Source: JAVDCA01 sp035293985 (GTDB lineage: Bacteria > Pseudomonadota > Alphaproteobacteria > Rhizobiales > Xanthobacteraceae). Taken from it: a DNA stretch of 64,000 nt. Below the pieces are notes generated by a model that had not been told where the DNA came from, did no database searches, and saw only the letters and a list, made by a program, of their open reading frames with translations. Location of the stretch: contig DATGLS010000052.1 in assembly GCA_035293985.1 (NCBI GenBank), positions 656,650 through 720,649 on the forward strand, in the 5' to 3' direction. Position 1 is the first letter of the stretch; the number at the start of each line of letters is the position of its first letter. The position numbers were made by a program, and so were the translations under genes. This document shows positions 44,519 through 53,657 of this stretch, in pieces.

Positions 44519-46156
44519 ATGACCGACTCCACGCAATCGTCAACGACGTCTGCCGCACGCGATGGCGTGACGGTCGTGCTGCTGCTGCCGGACGCCCTCG
44601 GCGAGGTCGACGAGGTGCTGCTGCGCGCGAGCCTCGGGGCGGCCGCGACACCGATCCGCGCGCTGGTCTGCCTGCCGGACCAGAAGGGCATCCCGCTCGT
44701 CGGCATCCTGGCGCGCCTCGGCGTCGCGACGGAGGTCCTGCTCGGTCCCGCCGTCGCGGCCCCGCCGACGTCCGCCTTCGTCGCACGCGCGCTTCCGGGC
44801 ACATCATCGACCGATCTGACCGAGCTGGCGCTCGCCCTGTCCGACGTCGTACTGGTGTCACCGACGCCGGCGGACAAGTCGCTCCCGCCCGCGCTCGCGG
44901 CGCTCGGCAAGAAGATCATCGCGCCGGGTGAGCCGGTCCCCGCGGTGGAGCGCATCGACTTCGTCCATGACCTCGATCCCGACGCGCCGACCTCGCGGCG
45001 CGCCTTTGGACGGCGGACCTGCGGGCGGCTCGAGCAGTTCCTGGTCGAGCTGTTCGCCTTCAATTGGCGCCGAAAAGACAAAGGTGAGCACAAGGGCGGC
45101 GTCGCCGAAAGCTGGCGGCGGCTGCGGCGCTGCTTCGGCCGGGCCTGGGGTCCGACCGCCTATTTTGCGCCCGCCGGCTGGGAGAAGCTCGAGCCCGATC
45201 GCACCGTACAGGCATCCTCCCCGATCCTGTCCTGCTTCAGGGCGCTCGACCGCAGCGCCCTCTATGGCGCCTACATCCACCGTGACCTGGTGTCGCTCGA
45301 GCACGCTGGCGCCGCCTTCGCGGTGTTCGCGGCGGTCGCCGGCCATATCGACCTCGGGATGGCGTTCTGGCGCGACCTCGGTTGGGCGTGGTTCAGCGAG
45401 CACATATGGGGGGTCGCCGAGTTGATCACCCTGGTGATGGTCGCCGCGATGGTGCTTCGCGCGCGCATGACGAACTTGCAGGATCGCTGGACCGCGTGCC
45501 GCCTCGGCGCCGAACAGCTGCGCATCGCCCTGATGTCCATGCCGTTGCTCGTGCTGCCGTCGGCGCTCGCCACTGCGGACAAGCCGCCGCCCGCCAAGGA
45601 GCAGGGCCGCGGCCGCAAAGAAACCCAGTACGGCTTCCTGGCGCTCGCGCAGGTGAAACGCGCTGTGCGCGACCATGGATTACCGCGGGTGGATCCGGCC
45701 TGGACCCCGATGCAGGCGGCCGAGTGGGTGCGTTTGATCGTCAACGATCAGATCGCCTATCACCGCAACAACCACGCCAAGCTCGAGCGGGCCGAATCCG
45801 GTCTGCGGATTCTCACTCAACTGATTTTCGCGCTCGCCGTGATCGCCGTGATGGCGCATTTCTGGAGCGACTCGCGGCTCCTCATCCTGGCCACCGCCGC
45901 CTTGCCGGCCTTCGCGGCCGCCGTACACGGGACGGGAACGCGGCTCGGTATCGTCCATCGCGCCGCGCTCAGCGGCGAGATGGAGGAATCGTTGGCGAAG
46001 ATCGATGAGGATCTCGCCAAAGCCGCCACGGCGACGCCGCCCGAGGAGGCCTGGGACACGCTGCGGCGCCTTGCCTTCAGGGCCGCAGAAGCCATGGGCA
46101 GGGAGAACACGTCGTGGCACGGTCTCGTGCGCCGCTACCGAGATGATCTTCCATGA
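44519..46156 (+). CDS. Rossmann-like plus four-helix SLATT/DUF4231-type membrane protein
   Basis: A 545-residue protein I place, by pattern, with SLOG/SLATT-type nucleotide-signalling or defence proteins. Residues 17-150 form an alpha/beta domain with a conserved-looking ALSDVVLVSPTP (106-117) and an IIAPGEPVPAVERID end. The central part (160-250) is basic and soluble. Four hydrophobic helices follow: about 262-276, 295-313, 431-447, 453-470, the last pair flanked by DQIAYHRNNHAKLER (410-424), which matches the SLATT-like helical signature. The C-terminus is a soluble helical tail. ATG 44519 is preferred over GTG 44504. Its stop overlaps the next gene's ATG (ATGA), so both act together. No effector function is proven. 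Confidence 0.6.
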   Translation: MTDSTQSSTTSAARDGVTVVLLLPDALGEVDEVLLRASLGAAATPIRALVCLPDQKGIPLVGILARLGVATEVLLGPAVAAPPTSAFVARALPGTSSTDLTELALALSDVVLVSPTPADKSLPPALAALGKKIIAPGEPVPAVERIDFVHDLDPDAPTSRRAFGRRTCGRLEQFLVELFAFNWRRKDKGEHKGGVAESWRRLRRCFGRAWGPTAYFAPAGWEKLEPDRTVQASSPILSCFRALDRSALYGAYIHRDLVSLEHAGAAFAVFAAVAGHIDLGMAFWRDLGWAWFSEHIWGVAELITLVMVAAMVLRARMTNLQDRWTACRLGAEQLRIALMSMPLLVLPSALATADKPPPAKEQGRGRKETQYGFLALAQVKRAVRDHGLPRVDPAWTPMQAAEWVRLIVNDQIAYHRNNHAKLERAESGLRILTQLIFALAVIAVMAHFWSDSRLLILATAALPAFAAAVHGTGTRLGIVHRAALSGEMEESLAKIDEDLAKAATATPPEEAWDTLRRLAFRAAEAMGRENTSWHGLVRRYRDDLP

Positions 46157-46620
46157 ACGAAAAGCCGACCGACGAGCTGCCCGATCTGAATGCCGATCCG
46201 CGGTCGCTGCGTTTGTGCAAGAAGCCGATTCCTGTGCGCGTCGAGTTCGCGACGGCGGATGGCGTGTGCACGACGCTCGAGGGGCCGGTGCGCTATCGCG
46301 CTGGCGACGCCATCCTGACCGGCGTGCGCGGCGAGCGATGGCCGTTCGAGCGCGCCAAGTTTTCGGCGAGCTACCACCCCGTGCCGCCGACCCGCGCCGG
46401 CGAGAGCGGGAGCTACCGCAAGGCTCCAAGCCTGACCCTCGCGCTGCGGCTCGATCGCCCGCGCGACGTTCCCGTTGGCTGGCAGAACGACCCATTGCAC
46501 GGCCGGCCCGGGGACTGGTTGCTGCAGTATGCGGACGGCAGCTACAGCGTGATCAGTGACGATGTTCTGCGCGAGACCTACGCGCCGGCCGCGGATGAGA
46601 CGCGCTGGCCACCGCGATAG
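46153..46620 (+). CDS. PGDYG-like protein with internal duplication
   Basis: A 155-residue cytoplasmic protein. It contains two copies of a PGDYG-like unit: YRAGDAILTGVRGERWPFERAKFSASY (48-74, seen as two parts) and GRPGDWLLQYADGSYSVISDDVLRETY (117-143), each preceded by a Lys-Lys/Lys-Ala-Pro strand. PGDYG proteins are small and uncharacterised. Translation is coupled to the preceding SLATT-type gene by an ATGA overlap, so a shared role is likely. By analogy with RyR/SLATT modules it could be a sensor or ligand-binding partner, but that is speculation. Confidence 0.6.
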   Translation: MNEKPTDELPDLNADPRSLRLCKKPIPVRVEFATADGVCTTLEGPVRYRAGDAILTGVRGERWPFERAKFSASYHPVPPTRAGESGSYRKAPSLTLALRLDRPRDVPVGWQNDPLHGRPGDWLLQYADGSYSVISDDVLRETYAPAADETRWPPR

Positions 46621-46742
46621 GGCATGACCGCGATGGAGTCTGCGTTCCGTTCGTAAGCGGAGGTGGCCGGCTCTCGCCTTGACACGCGCGCCGAGCTTGC
46701 CTCCTTTCCGCCGACCTTACCCGATCGGAACTGGGCCGATTC

Positions 46743-47399
46743 ATGGCTTCCCGACCATCAGACAAGGCGCCTGCCACGCGCCCGACCGCACGGCTCTACC
46801 TCGTCACGCCGCCGCTCGATGACGTAGCGGCAGTGACGGCCCTGCTCGCGCCAGCGCTGGCAACCGCCGACATCGCGGCCGTGCTGTTGCACCTCTCCGC
46901 GGCCGATGAGCGCACATTGATCAACCGAATTCGCGAGGTGGCGCCCCTGGTGCAGGATCGTGGAGCCGCGCTGCTGATCGAGGGGCGACCCGATCTCGTG
47001 GCGCGCGCGGGCGCCGACGGCGCCCATGTCGGCGCCATCGCGGCCGTCCAGGAGGCGATCGCCGCGCTCAAGCCCGACCGCATCGTCGGCGCTGGCGGCC
47101 TGGCGAGCCGGCATGACGCAATGGTCGCGGCCGAGGCGGGCGCCGACTACGTGATGTTCGGCGAGCCGGACGCTGCCGGAAAAAGGCCTTCGTTCGAGGC
47201 CATCCGGGAGCGGGTTGAATGGTGGAGCGAAGTGTTCGAGATTCCTTGCGTCGCCTATGCGGCGAGCCTCGCCGAGGTGCCTTCGTTGGCGGCGGCGGAG
47301 TTCGTCGCGCTCGCGCCAGCCATTCTGGCGGATGCGCGCGGGCCCGCGGCGGCTGTCGCGGAGGCATTGCAGCGTCTGACGGCGGAGACGAACGCATGA
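46743..47399 (+). CDS. ThiE-like (thiamine phosphate synthase fold) protein, divergent
   Basis: A 218-residue TIM-barrel protein related to thiamine-phosphate synthase, with LYLVTPP at the start and GADYVMFGEPDAAGKRP late. The phosphate/metal loop that in ThiE reads like DGVHLGQED is here DGAHVGAIAAV, and the G-S-T loop is GAGGLASRH, so key residues are lost. It may have another role or use. Its stop overlaps the Sel1 gene start (ATGA 47396-47399). No other thiamine gene is adjacent, which supports a non-canonical function. Confidence 0.7.
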   Translation: MASRPSDKAPATRPTARLYLVTPPLDDVAAVTALLAPALATADIAAVLLHLSAADERTLINRIREVAPLVQDRGAALLIEGRPDLVARAGADGAHVGAIAAVQEAIAALKPDRIVGAGGLASRHDAMVAAEAGADYVMFGEPDAAGKRPSFEAIRERVEWWSEVFEIPCVAYAASLAEVPSLAAAEFVALAPAILADARGPAAAVAEALQRLTAETNA

Positions 47400-48520
47400 G
47401 GGTGAGAGCCCGCCCTGTCGCGGCGGCCATGCCGCTGCTGGCCCTGCTGGCAGCTCTGCTCGCTTGCGCGGCGCCGGCCGTGGCGCAGGCGCCGATGCAG
47501 ATTTCGCCGCCCGCGACGGCGACGAAGCCCACGACGTCCACCAAGGCCACGCCGCATCGGGAGGCGCCGAGGCGCGTCAAGCCGACGGCGATCCGGCCGC
47601 CACAGGCGCCCGTGCGGCCGACGCCGACCGCCCCGGCCACGCAGGCGCCGGCCGCGACCGCCGGGCATGAGCCCGACCTCGCCTATGGCGCCTATCAGCG
47701 CGGCTATTATCTCACGGCCTTCGCGGAAGCGACCAAGCGCATCAACGAGAAGGGCGATCCCAAGGCGATGACGCTGATCGCCGAGCTCTATGCGAATGGG
47801 CTCGGCGTGCCCAACAACGATACCGAGGCGGTCAAGTGGTACTCGCTCGCGGCCGAGCGCGGCGACCGCGACGCCATGTTCGCGCTGGCGATGTTCCGCC
47901 TCGGCGGGCGCGGCGGGCCGCGCGACGTCAACGAGGCGACACGCCTCCTGGCCGAAGCAGCCAAGCTCGGCCACGCCGCCGCGACCTATGACCTCGGGCT
48001 CATGTATCTCGAGGGCAATCAGTTCCCGCAGGACGTCGCGCGTGCCGCCCAGCTGTTCCAGATGGCCGCCAAGGCCGGCAACCCGGAAGCGCAATACGCC
48101 CTGGCGACGCTCTACAAGGACGGCCGCGGCGTGCCGCAGAACACCGGGGAGGCGACCCGCCTGATGGGCCTCGCCGCGCAAGCGGATCTGATCGACGCCG
48201 AGGTCGAGTACGCGATCGCGCTGTTCAATGGCACCGGCGTCGCTAAGGACGAGCCCGCCGCGGTCGCGATGCTGCGCAAGGCGGCGCTGCGCGGCAACCC
48301 GATCGCGCAGGATCGCCTGGCGCGCGTGCTCGCCGCCGGCCGCGGCGTGCCGGCCCCCGACCCGGTCGCCGCCACCATGTGGCACCTGATCGCCAAAGCC
48401 GGCGGCGCCAATGACACTTCGCTCGACGATTTCGTCGCGAAGCAGACCCCCGAGGTCCGCGCCGAAGGCGAGAAACGCGCCAAGCCCTGGCTCGAGGTGA
48501 TCAAGGCGAGCCATTCTTAG
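47396..48520 (+). CDS. Sel1-repeat periplasmic protein
   Basis: A 374-residue exported protein. It has a signal peptide (1-31, cleavage near AVAQ), a Pro/Thr/Ala-rich linker (to about 92), and then about six Sel1/TPR-like repeats (for example LIAELYANGLGVPNNDTEAVKWYSLAAERGD in pieces, LGLMYLEGNQFPQ, LATLYKDGRGVPQN). Such repeats scaffold protein contacts in the envelope. Its ATG overlaps the ThiE-like stop, so the two are translationally coupled. It converges with the Ehr operon 45 nt away. Confidence 0.85.
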   Translation: MRVRARPVAAAMPLLALLAALLACAAPAVAQAPMQISPPATATKPTTSTKATPHREAPRRVKPTAIRPPQAPVRPTPTAPATQAPAATAGHEPDLAYGAYQRGYYLTAFAEATKRINEKGDPKAMTLIAELYANGLGVPNNDTEAVKWYSLAAERGDRDAMFALAMFRLGGRGGPRDVNEATRLLAEAAKLGHAAATYDLGLMYLEGNQFPQDVARAAQLFQMAAKAGNPEAQYALATLYKDGRGVPQNTGEATRLMGLAAQADLIDAEVEYAIALFNGTGVAKDEPAAVAMLRKAALRGNPIAQDRLARVLAAGRGVPAPDPVAATMWHLIAKAGGANDTSLDDFVAKQTPEVRAEGEKRAKPWLEVIKASHS

Positions 48521-48565
48521 GCGAAGCTGAAGGGACCCAGGGTGCGTCCCGACAGCCCGCGGCCA

Positions 48566-49084
48566 TCACGCTTCGACAGTTTCCAACAGCGCGAGCAAGC
48601 CGCGCAGCAGCGCCTTGGGCGATGGCGGACATCCGGCGATGTGGAGATCGACCGGAACGACCGCGGAGACGCGACCCACGCAGGCATAGCTCGCGGCGAA
48701 GACGCCGCTGCCGGCGGCGCAATCGCCGACGGCGATCACCCACTTGGGATCCGGCGTCGCGGTGTAGGTGCGTTCGAGCGCTTCGCGCATGTTCTTGGTC
48801 ACCGGGCCGGTCACCATCAGCACGTCGGCATGGCGCGGCGAGGCGACGAAATGCAGGCCGTAACGTTCGAGATCGTAGAACGCATTGTTGAGCGCGTGGA
48901 TCTCGAGCTCGCAGCCGTTGCACGAGCCGGCGTCGACCTGCCGGATCGCCAGGCTGCGGCCGAGCCGGCGGCGCGCCGCGCGATCGAGGCTCGCGGCCAA
49001 CGCTTTCATCGCCGCGTCGTCGCGAGCGGGCGGCGCCTCGGTGAGCGGCGAGCGGATCAGGCTTTCGAGCAGCATCCTGCGCAT
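48566..49084 (-). CDS. HyfI/HycG-like NuoB-type iron-sulfur subunit
   Basis: A 172-residue small subunit of the complex-I/group 4 hydrogenase family. The four probable [4Fe-4S] ligands are Cys55 and Cys58 (SCNGCE), Cys122 (GDCA) and Cys152 (GCPPSP); Cys135 is additional. It would carry electrons next to the HyfG-like subunit. Last gene of the operon, 14 nt after hyfG. The cluster appears intact, unlike the active site in HyfG. Confidence 0.88.
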   Translation of the reverse strand: MRRMLLESLIRSPLTEAPPARDDAAMKALAASLDRAARRRLGRSLAIRQVDAGSCNGCELEIHALNNAFYDLERYGLHFVASPRHADVLMVTGPVTKNMREALERTYTATPDPKWVIAVGDCAAGSGVFAASYACVGRVSAVVPVDLHIAGCPPSPKALLRGLLALLETVEA

Positions 49085-49098
49085 GTGGATCCCGCGCC

Positions 49099-50604
49099 CT
49101 AAAGGTCATGCCCCGAATAGGAGCAGTTGAACGACTTGTTGCAGAGCGGGAAGTCGGCGACGATGTTGCCCTCGATCGCGGCCTCCAGCAGCGGCCACTG
49201 GAACCAGGACGGATCGCGCAAGTGACACCGCACCACGCGGCCGTTCTCGATCCGCAGCCATACGAGCACATCGCCGCGGAATCCTTCCACCAGGCCCATG
49301 CCCTCGGCCGCGCTCGAGCCCGCCGCAATGTCGGCCTTGATCGCTCCCACCGGCATGCCGCGCTGAATCTGCTCCACCAGATCGAGGCTCTGCTCGACCT
49401 CTCGGATGCGGACCCAGACGCGCGCGTTCACGTCGCCGGCCCCGTGGGTCGCCACCGCGAAATCGAGCTGATCGTAAGGCGGATACCCGGGGCGCTTGCG
49501 CGCGTCGAAGGCACGCCCGCTGGCGCGGCCGACGTGGCCGCCGGCCCCGAACTGGCGCGCGAGATCGCGGCGCAAGATGCCGCTGCCTGCGGTCCGGTCC
49601 TGCAGCGAGGCGGTGTTGTCGTAGAGATTGACCAGGCGGGGAAAGACACGCCGCGCCTCGTCCACGAGCCCGCGCAGCTCGCCAGCGGCTGCCGGCGGCA
49701 GCTCGCAGGTCACGCCGCCGGGCACGATGCGGTCCATCATCAGCCGGTGGCCGAAGCAGGTGTCCGCGGCGCGTAGAACCCGTTCGCGCAGAATGCCGCA
49801 TTGGGCGTGCATGAGCGCAAACGAGGCATCATTGCAGATCGCGCCGATGTCACCGAAGTGATTGGCGAGTCGCTCCAGCTCGGCCATCAGCGCGCGCAGA
49901 TGAATCGCGCGCGGCGGCGGCTCGATCGCCAGCGCGGCTTCCGCGGCACGGGCGAAGGCCAGCCCGTAGGCGACGGTGCTGTCGCCCGAGGTGCGCGCCG
50001 CGAGCCGCGCCGCCTGGTCGAGCGGCGCGCCCGCCATCAGCGACTCGATGCCCTTGTGGGTAAAGCCCAGGCGTTCCTCCAGCCGGAGGACCGTCTCGCC
50101 GCTCGCGGTGAAGCGGAAGTGCCCCGGCTCGATGATGCCGGCGTGCACCGGTCCGACTGGAATCTGGTGCAGGCTCTCGCCTTGAGTCGGCAGGAATGCG
50201 TAGGGGCGCGGATCGGGTAGGGCATCTTCGCGGGTGCCGAGCGGATGTCGCACGCCCCAGACGCCGCGGTCGAGCCATGGGCGCATATCCGCAAGACCGA
50301 GCGGCGTGAGGCCATACAGGTCGCGCAACGCGCGCTCGAGACGGATCGCGGGCAAATGCGCCGCGCCAATCGATGGAAACGATCCGTGCGGACATTCGAT
50401 CGAGGCAACGACGATCTCCGCCGTCACCTCGTCGAGCAGGGCCATATGCACGACACCTGCATCGCCCCACAAGCCAAGCAGCGTCAGGTGGCCGCCCGCC
50501 AACTCCCTGGCGATCGCACGCCAGGCGCTATCGGTCACGACTACACGCGGCCAAGGACGGTGACGTTCCACCCGCGTGCCAGCGATCCGGTCGATCAGCC
50601 CCAT
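49099..50604 (-). CDS. HyfG/HycE-like large subunit lacking [NiFe] ligands
   Basis: A 501-residue fusion of a NuoC-like N-domain (about 1-140) and a NuoD/HyfG-like domain. The proximal [NiFe] motif expected as R-x-C-G-x-C reads RTSGDS at 204-209, so both cysteines are replaced by serine. The distal motif near the C-terminus reads CNKSFNC then SYSGHDL (Cys488, Cys494), with spacing unlike the canonical D-P-C-x2-C. So no NiFe site can form. This fits Ehr (energy-converting hydrogenase-related) complexes. Family names such as HypE or hydrogenase that databases may attach would mislead. Confidence 0.85.
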   Translation of the reverse strand: MGLIDRIAGTRVERHRPWPRVVVTDSAWRAIARELAGGHLTLLGLWGDAGVVHMALLDEVTAEIVVASIECPHGSFPSIGAAHLPAIRLERALRDLYGLTPLGLADMRPWLDRGVWGVRHPLGTREDALPDPRPYAFLPTQGESLHQIPVGPVHAGIIEPGHFRFTASGETVLRLEERLGFTHKGIESLMAGAPLDQAARLAARTSGDSTVAYGLAFARAAEAALAIEPPPRAIHLRALMAELERLANHFGDIGAICNDASFALMHAQCGILRERVLRAADTCFGHRLMMDRIVPGGVTCELPPAAAGELRGLVDEARRVFPRLVNLYDNTASLQDRTAGSGILRRDLARQFGAGGHVGRASGRAFDARKRPGYPPYDQLDFAVATHGAGDVNARVWVRIREVEQSLDLVEQIQRGMPVGAIKADIAAGSSAAEGMGLVEGFRGDVLVWLRIENGRVVRCHLRDPSWFQWPLLEAAIEGNIVADFPLCNKSFNCSYSGHDL

Positions 50605-50608
50605 GGTG

Positions 50609-52048
50609 CTACCCGAGCAGCTTCGCGACGTTCTGGAACCAGGACACCAGGATCGGCGGCATGTATACGCCGGCGAGCAGCACCAGCGCGAGATGCGCGA
50701 ACATCGGGACGTAAGAGGCCTTCGCCGGCGCCGCGGCGCCGCGCGGCTCGCCGAACGCGATGCCGTTGAGGCGCAGGAGAAGCGCCGCGACCCCGAGCAG
50801 GATACCGGCCACGAGCACGAGCGCGAGCCACGGCGCGCGCGCGAAGGTCGACGTCACCACCAGGAACTCGCTCATGAAGATGCCGAGGGGCGGCAGGCCC
50901 GCGATGGCGACGACGCCCGCCACGAGGCCCCAGCCGAGCACCGGGTTGGTCTCCGTCAGGCCGCCCATATCGGCGATCCGCTGGGTGCCTTTGACCTGCG
51001 CGACGTGCCCGACCGCGAAGAAGATCGCCGACTTCGTGAGCGAATGCATGGTCATGTGCAGCAGCCCGGCGAAGTTCGCGAGCGGCCCGCCCATGCCGAA
51101 CGCGAATGCGATGATCCCCATGTGCTCGATCGACGAGTAGGCGAACATGCGCTTGATGTCGCGCCGGCGGTAAAGCATGAACGATGCGAAGACCAGCGAG
51201 ATGAGCCCCATCGTCACCATCAGCGGGCCGGGCGCGACCGCGTGCGGGTTGGCGGCAAGCAGGATCTTGAATCTCAAGAGCGCATAGAGCGCGACGTTGA
51301 GCAGCAGGCCCGACAGCACCGCGGAGATCGGCGTCGGGCCCTCCGCATGCGCGTCCGGCAGCCAGGCATGCAGCGGGGCAAGGCCGACCTTGGTGCCGTA
51401 GCCGAGCAGCAGAAAAACGAAGGCGACGTTGAGCAGCGCCGGGTCGAACTCCCGCGCGTGCGCGATCAGCGTGGTCCACACCATGGCGTCGAGACCTTCG
51501 CCGACCGCCGGCCGCGCCGCCATGTAGACCAGGATGGTGCCGAAGAGCGCGAGCGCGATGCCGACGCTGCCGAGAATGAAGTATTTCCAGGCCGCTTCCA
51601 GCGCCTCGTGGGTGCGGTAGATGCCGACCATCAGCACGGTAGTGAGCGTGGCGATCTCGATCGCGACCCACATCACGCCGATATTGTTGGCCATCAGCGC
51701 GAGGTTCATCGCGAACATCAGCACCTGATACATGGCGTGATAGAAGCGCAGGAACCGCGGCGTCAGGCGTCCGATGTCGAGCTCATGGCCGATGTAGCTT
51801 GCACTGAACCCGCTGGTGGTGAGACCGACGAAGGTGGTCAGCACGATGAACACGTTGTTGAGGTCGTCGACGTGGAGGTAGGGGCCGGCCGACGGCCGGC
51901 TGACGAACAGCGTGAGCGAGATCGCGAAGGTGGCGAGCGCCGCGACCACGTTGAGGCGCGCGGTCAGCCGATAGCCGGGCAGGACCGCCAACAGCGCGGC
52001 CGACAGCGCCGGAATGATGAGCACGGCGGTCGCCGCATCGACGGTCAT
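50609..52048 (-). CDS. HyfF-like antiporter-type membrane subunit
   Basis: A 479-residue polytopic protein related to NuoL/M/N and Mrp antiporter subunits, with about 14 helices. The conserved lysine helix regions include GYGTKVGLAPLHAWLPDAHAEGP (about 222-244, typical of the family) and YSSIEHMGIIAFAFG. It would move ions in the membrane arm. ATG 52048 overlaps the hyfE-like stop (ATGA). Its stop lies 4 nt before hyfG. Confidence 0.9.
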   Translation of the reverse strand: MTVDAATAVLIIPALSAALLAVLPGYRLTARLNVVAALATFAISLTLFVSRPSAGPYLHVDDLNNVFIVLTTFVGLTTSGFSASYIGHELDIGRLTPRFLRFYHAMYQVLMFAMNLALMANNIGVMWVAIEIATLTTVLMVGIYRTHEALEAAWKYFILGSVGIALALFGTILVYMAARPAVGEGLDAMVWTTLIAHAREFDPALLNVAFVFLLLGYGTKVGLAPLHAWLPDAHAEGPTPISAVLSGLLLNVALYALLRFKILLAANPHAVAPGPLMVTMGLISLVFASFMLYRRRDIKRMFAYSSIEHMGIIAFAFGMGGPLANFAGLLHMTMHSLTKSAIFFAVGHVAQVKGTQRIADMGGLTETNPVLGWGLVAGVVAIAGLPPLGIFMSEFLVVTSTFARAPWLALVLVAGILLGVAALLLRLNGIAFGEPRGAAAPAKASYVPMFAHLALVLLAGVYMPPILVSWFQNVAKLLG

Positions 52049-52710
52049 TGGCGCTCTCCGCGGCGGATGTCGAGCGCGCCGACGTCCACCGTGTCGAAGC
52101 GCTCGCGGATGCGGAACAGGAAGATGCCGATGACGATGAAGGCGATCAGGATCGAGAAGGCGACGCTGATCTCGACGACGAGCGGCATGCCCCTGGCGCC
52201 GGTCGCGGCGAGCACGAGCCCGTTCTCCAGCGACATGAAGCCGACCACCTGGCTGACCGCGTTGCGCCGGGTCACCATCATCAAGAGCCCGAGCAGCACC
52301 ACCGACAGCGCGAAGGCGAGGTCCTCGCGCGCGAGCGGCTCGGCCTCCGCCGTCACCCGCAGCATCACCACCATCGAGAGGGCGACGAGGCCCATGCCAA
52401 GCAGCATGGCGGGCCCGACACCCACCACCTTCTCGATCTCGCGGTGGATGCCCAGGCGCACGATGATCCGGTGCAGCGCGACCGGAATGACGATCGCCTT
52501 GAAGCCGAGCGCGATCGCGGCGGTGACATAGAGATGCGGAGCGTCTTGCACGTGCGCCTGCCACGCGACCGACAGCGCCAGCATCAGCGCGTGGACCGCG
52601 AAGACGTTGATCAGTGCGTAGAGCCGGTCCTGGTAGAGCTGCAGGAAGCTCACCAGCACGAGCGAGCCGGCGAGCAGGTGGGCGACGTCGAAATTCAGTC
52701 CGTGCATCAC
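52045..52710 (-). CDS. HyfE-like membrane subunit
   Basis: A 221-residue inner-membrane protein with about 6-7 helices, similar to hydrogenase-4 component E (a NuoK-related subunit with extra helices). A conserved GFMSLENGLVLAATG stretch holds a membrane-embedded Glu. It is coupled at both ends by ATGA overlaps with hyfC-like and hyfF-like genes. Second Met (MHGLNF) is an alternative start. Confidence 0.87.
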   Translation of the reverse strand: MMHGLNFDVAHLLAGSLVLVSFLQLYQDRLYALINVFAVHALMLALSVAWQAHVQDAPHLYVTAAIALGFKAIVIPVALHRIIVRLGIHREIEKVVGVGPAMLLGMGLVALSMVVMLRVTAEAEPLAREDLAFALSVVLLGLLMMVTRRNAVSQVVGFMSLENGLVLAATGARGMPLVVEISVAFSILIAFIVIGIFLFRIRERFDTVDVGALDIRRGERQ

Positions 52711-53657
52711 AGGCTCCGCGACACGAACAGGAGGAGCATCGCGAGCAGGCCGAGCATGAGACCGGCGCCGAGGAACTCGGGCACGCGGAAGACGCGCATC
52801 TTGGCGATCGAGGTCTCGAACAGCGCAAGCAGCCAGCCGCCCGCCGCGAGCTTCCCGAGATAGCTCACGAGCCCGAGCGCCAGTGCGGCCGGGCCCGCGT
52901 CGGGCCGGCCGATGCCCCAGGGTGTGAACACGCAGGCGATCAGCGACACGTAGAGCAGCAGCTTGAGCGAGGCGGCGAGATCGATCAGGGCGAGATGCCG
53001 GCCCGAATATTCCAGCACCATCGCCTCATGCACCATCGTGAGCTCGAGGTGGGTCGCCGGGTTGTCCACCGGGATGCGCGCATTCTCGGCGAGCGCGACC
53101 ATCATCAGCGCGAACAGGGCGAGCCCGAGGGATACGCGCAGCCCGACGGCGGAATTGAGCAGCGCGCCCGCCATGGTGGAGAGCTGGGTCGAGCCGGCGA
53201 TCAGCGCCAGCGTGAAGACGACCATGATCATCGCCGGCTCGGCGAGCGAGGCGATCATCACCTCGCGGCTCGAGCCGATGCCGCCGAAGCTGGTGCCGAC
53301 ATCCATGCCGGCGAGCGCCAGGAAGAACCGCGCGCTGCCGAGGAGCGCGATGATGGCGATCAAGTCGGCCGACCACGAGAAGAGCAATCCGGTGCGGAAG
53401 GTGGGTACCAGCGAGGCCGCGACCCAAATCGCGGCAAAGACCAGATAGGGAATGACGCGGAACAGCCACGACGAGGTTTGCGCGAGCACGACTTCTTTGC
53501 GCATCAACCGCACGAGATCGCGATAGGGCTGCAGCAGCGAGGGTCCGCGCCGGCGCAGCAACCGCGCTTTGGTCTTGCGCACCAGGGCGGTGAGCAGCGG
53601 TGCCAGGGCCAGCACCAGCAGCATCTGTGCGCCTTGCACGGCGAGATCGACGATCAT
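52707..53657 (-). CDS. HyfC/HycD-like (NuoH-type) membrane subunit
   Basis: A 316-residue inner-membrane protein of the NuoH/HyfC family with about 8 helices. The conserved loops LLQPYRDLVRLMRKE and AENARIPVDNPATHLELTMVHEAMVLEYSG (in parts) connect the membrane and peripheral arms. ATG 53657 overlaps the hyfB-like stop (ATGA 53654-53657); Met at 53663 is a longer alternative. Confidence 0.9.
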   Translation of the reverse strand: MIVDLAVQGAQMLLVLALAPLLTALVRKTKARLLRRRGPSLLQPYRDLVRLMRKEVVLAQTSSWLFRVIPYLVFAAIWVAASLVPTFRTGLLFSWSADLIAIIALLGSARFFLALAGMDVGTSFGGIGSSREVMIASLAEPAMIMVVFTLALIAGSTQLSTMAGALLNSAVGLRVSLGLALFALMMVALAENARIPVDNPATHLELTMVHEAMVLEYSGRHLALIDLAASLKLLLYVSLIACVFTPWGIGRPDAGPAALALGLVSYLGKLAAGGWLLALFETSIAKMRVFRVPEFLGAGLMLGLLAMLLLFVSRSL

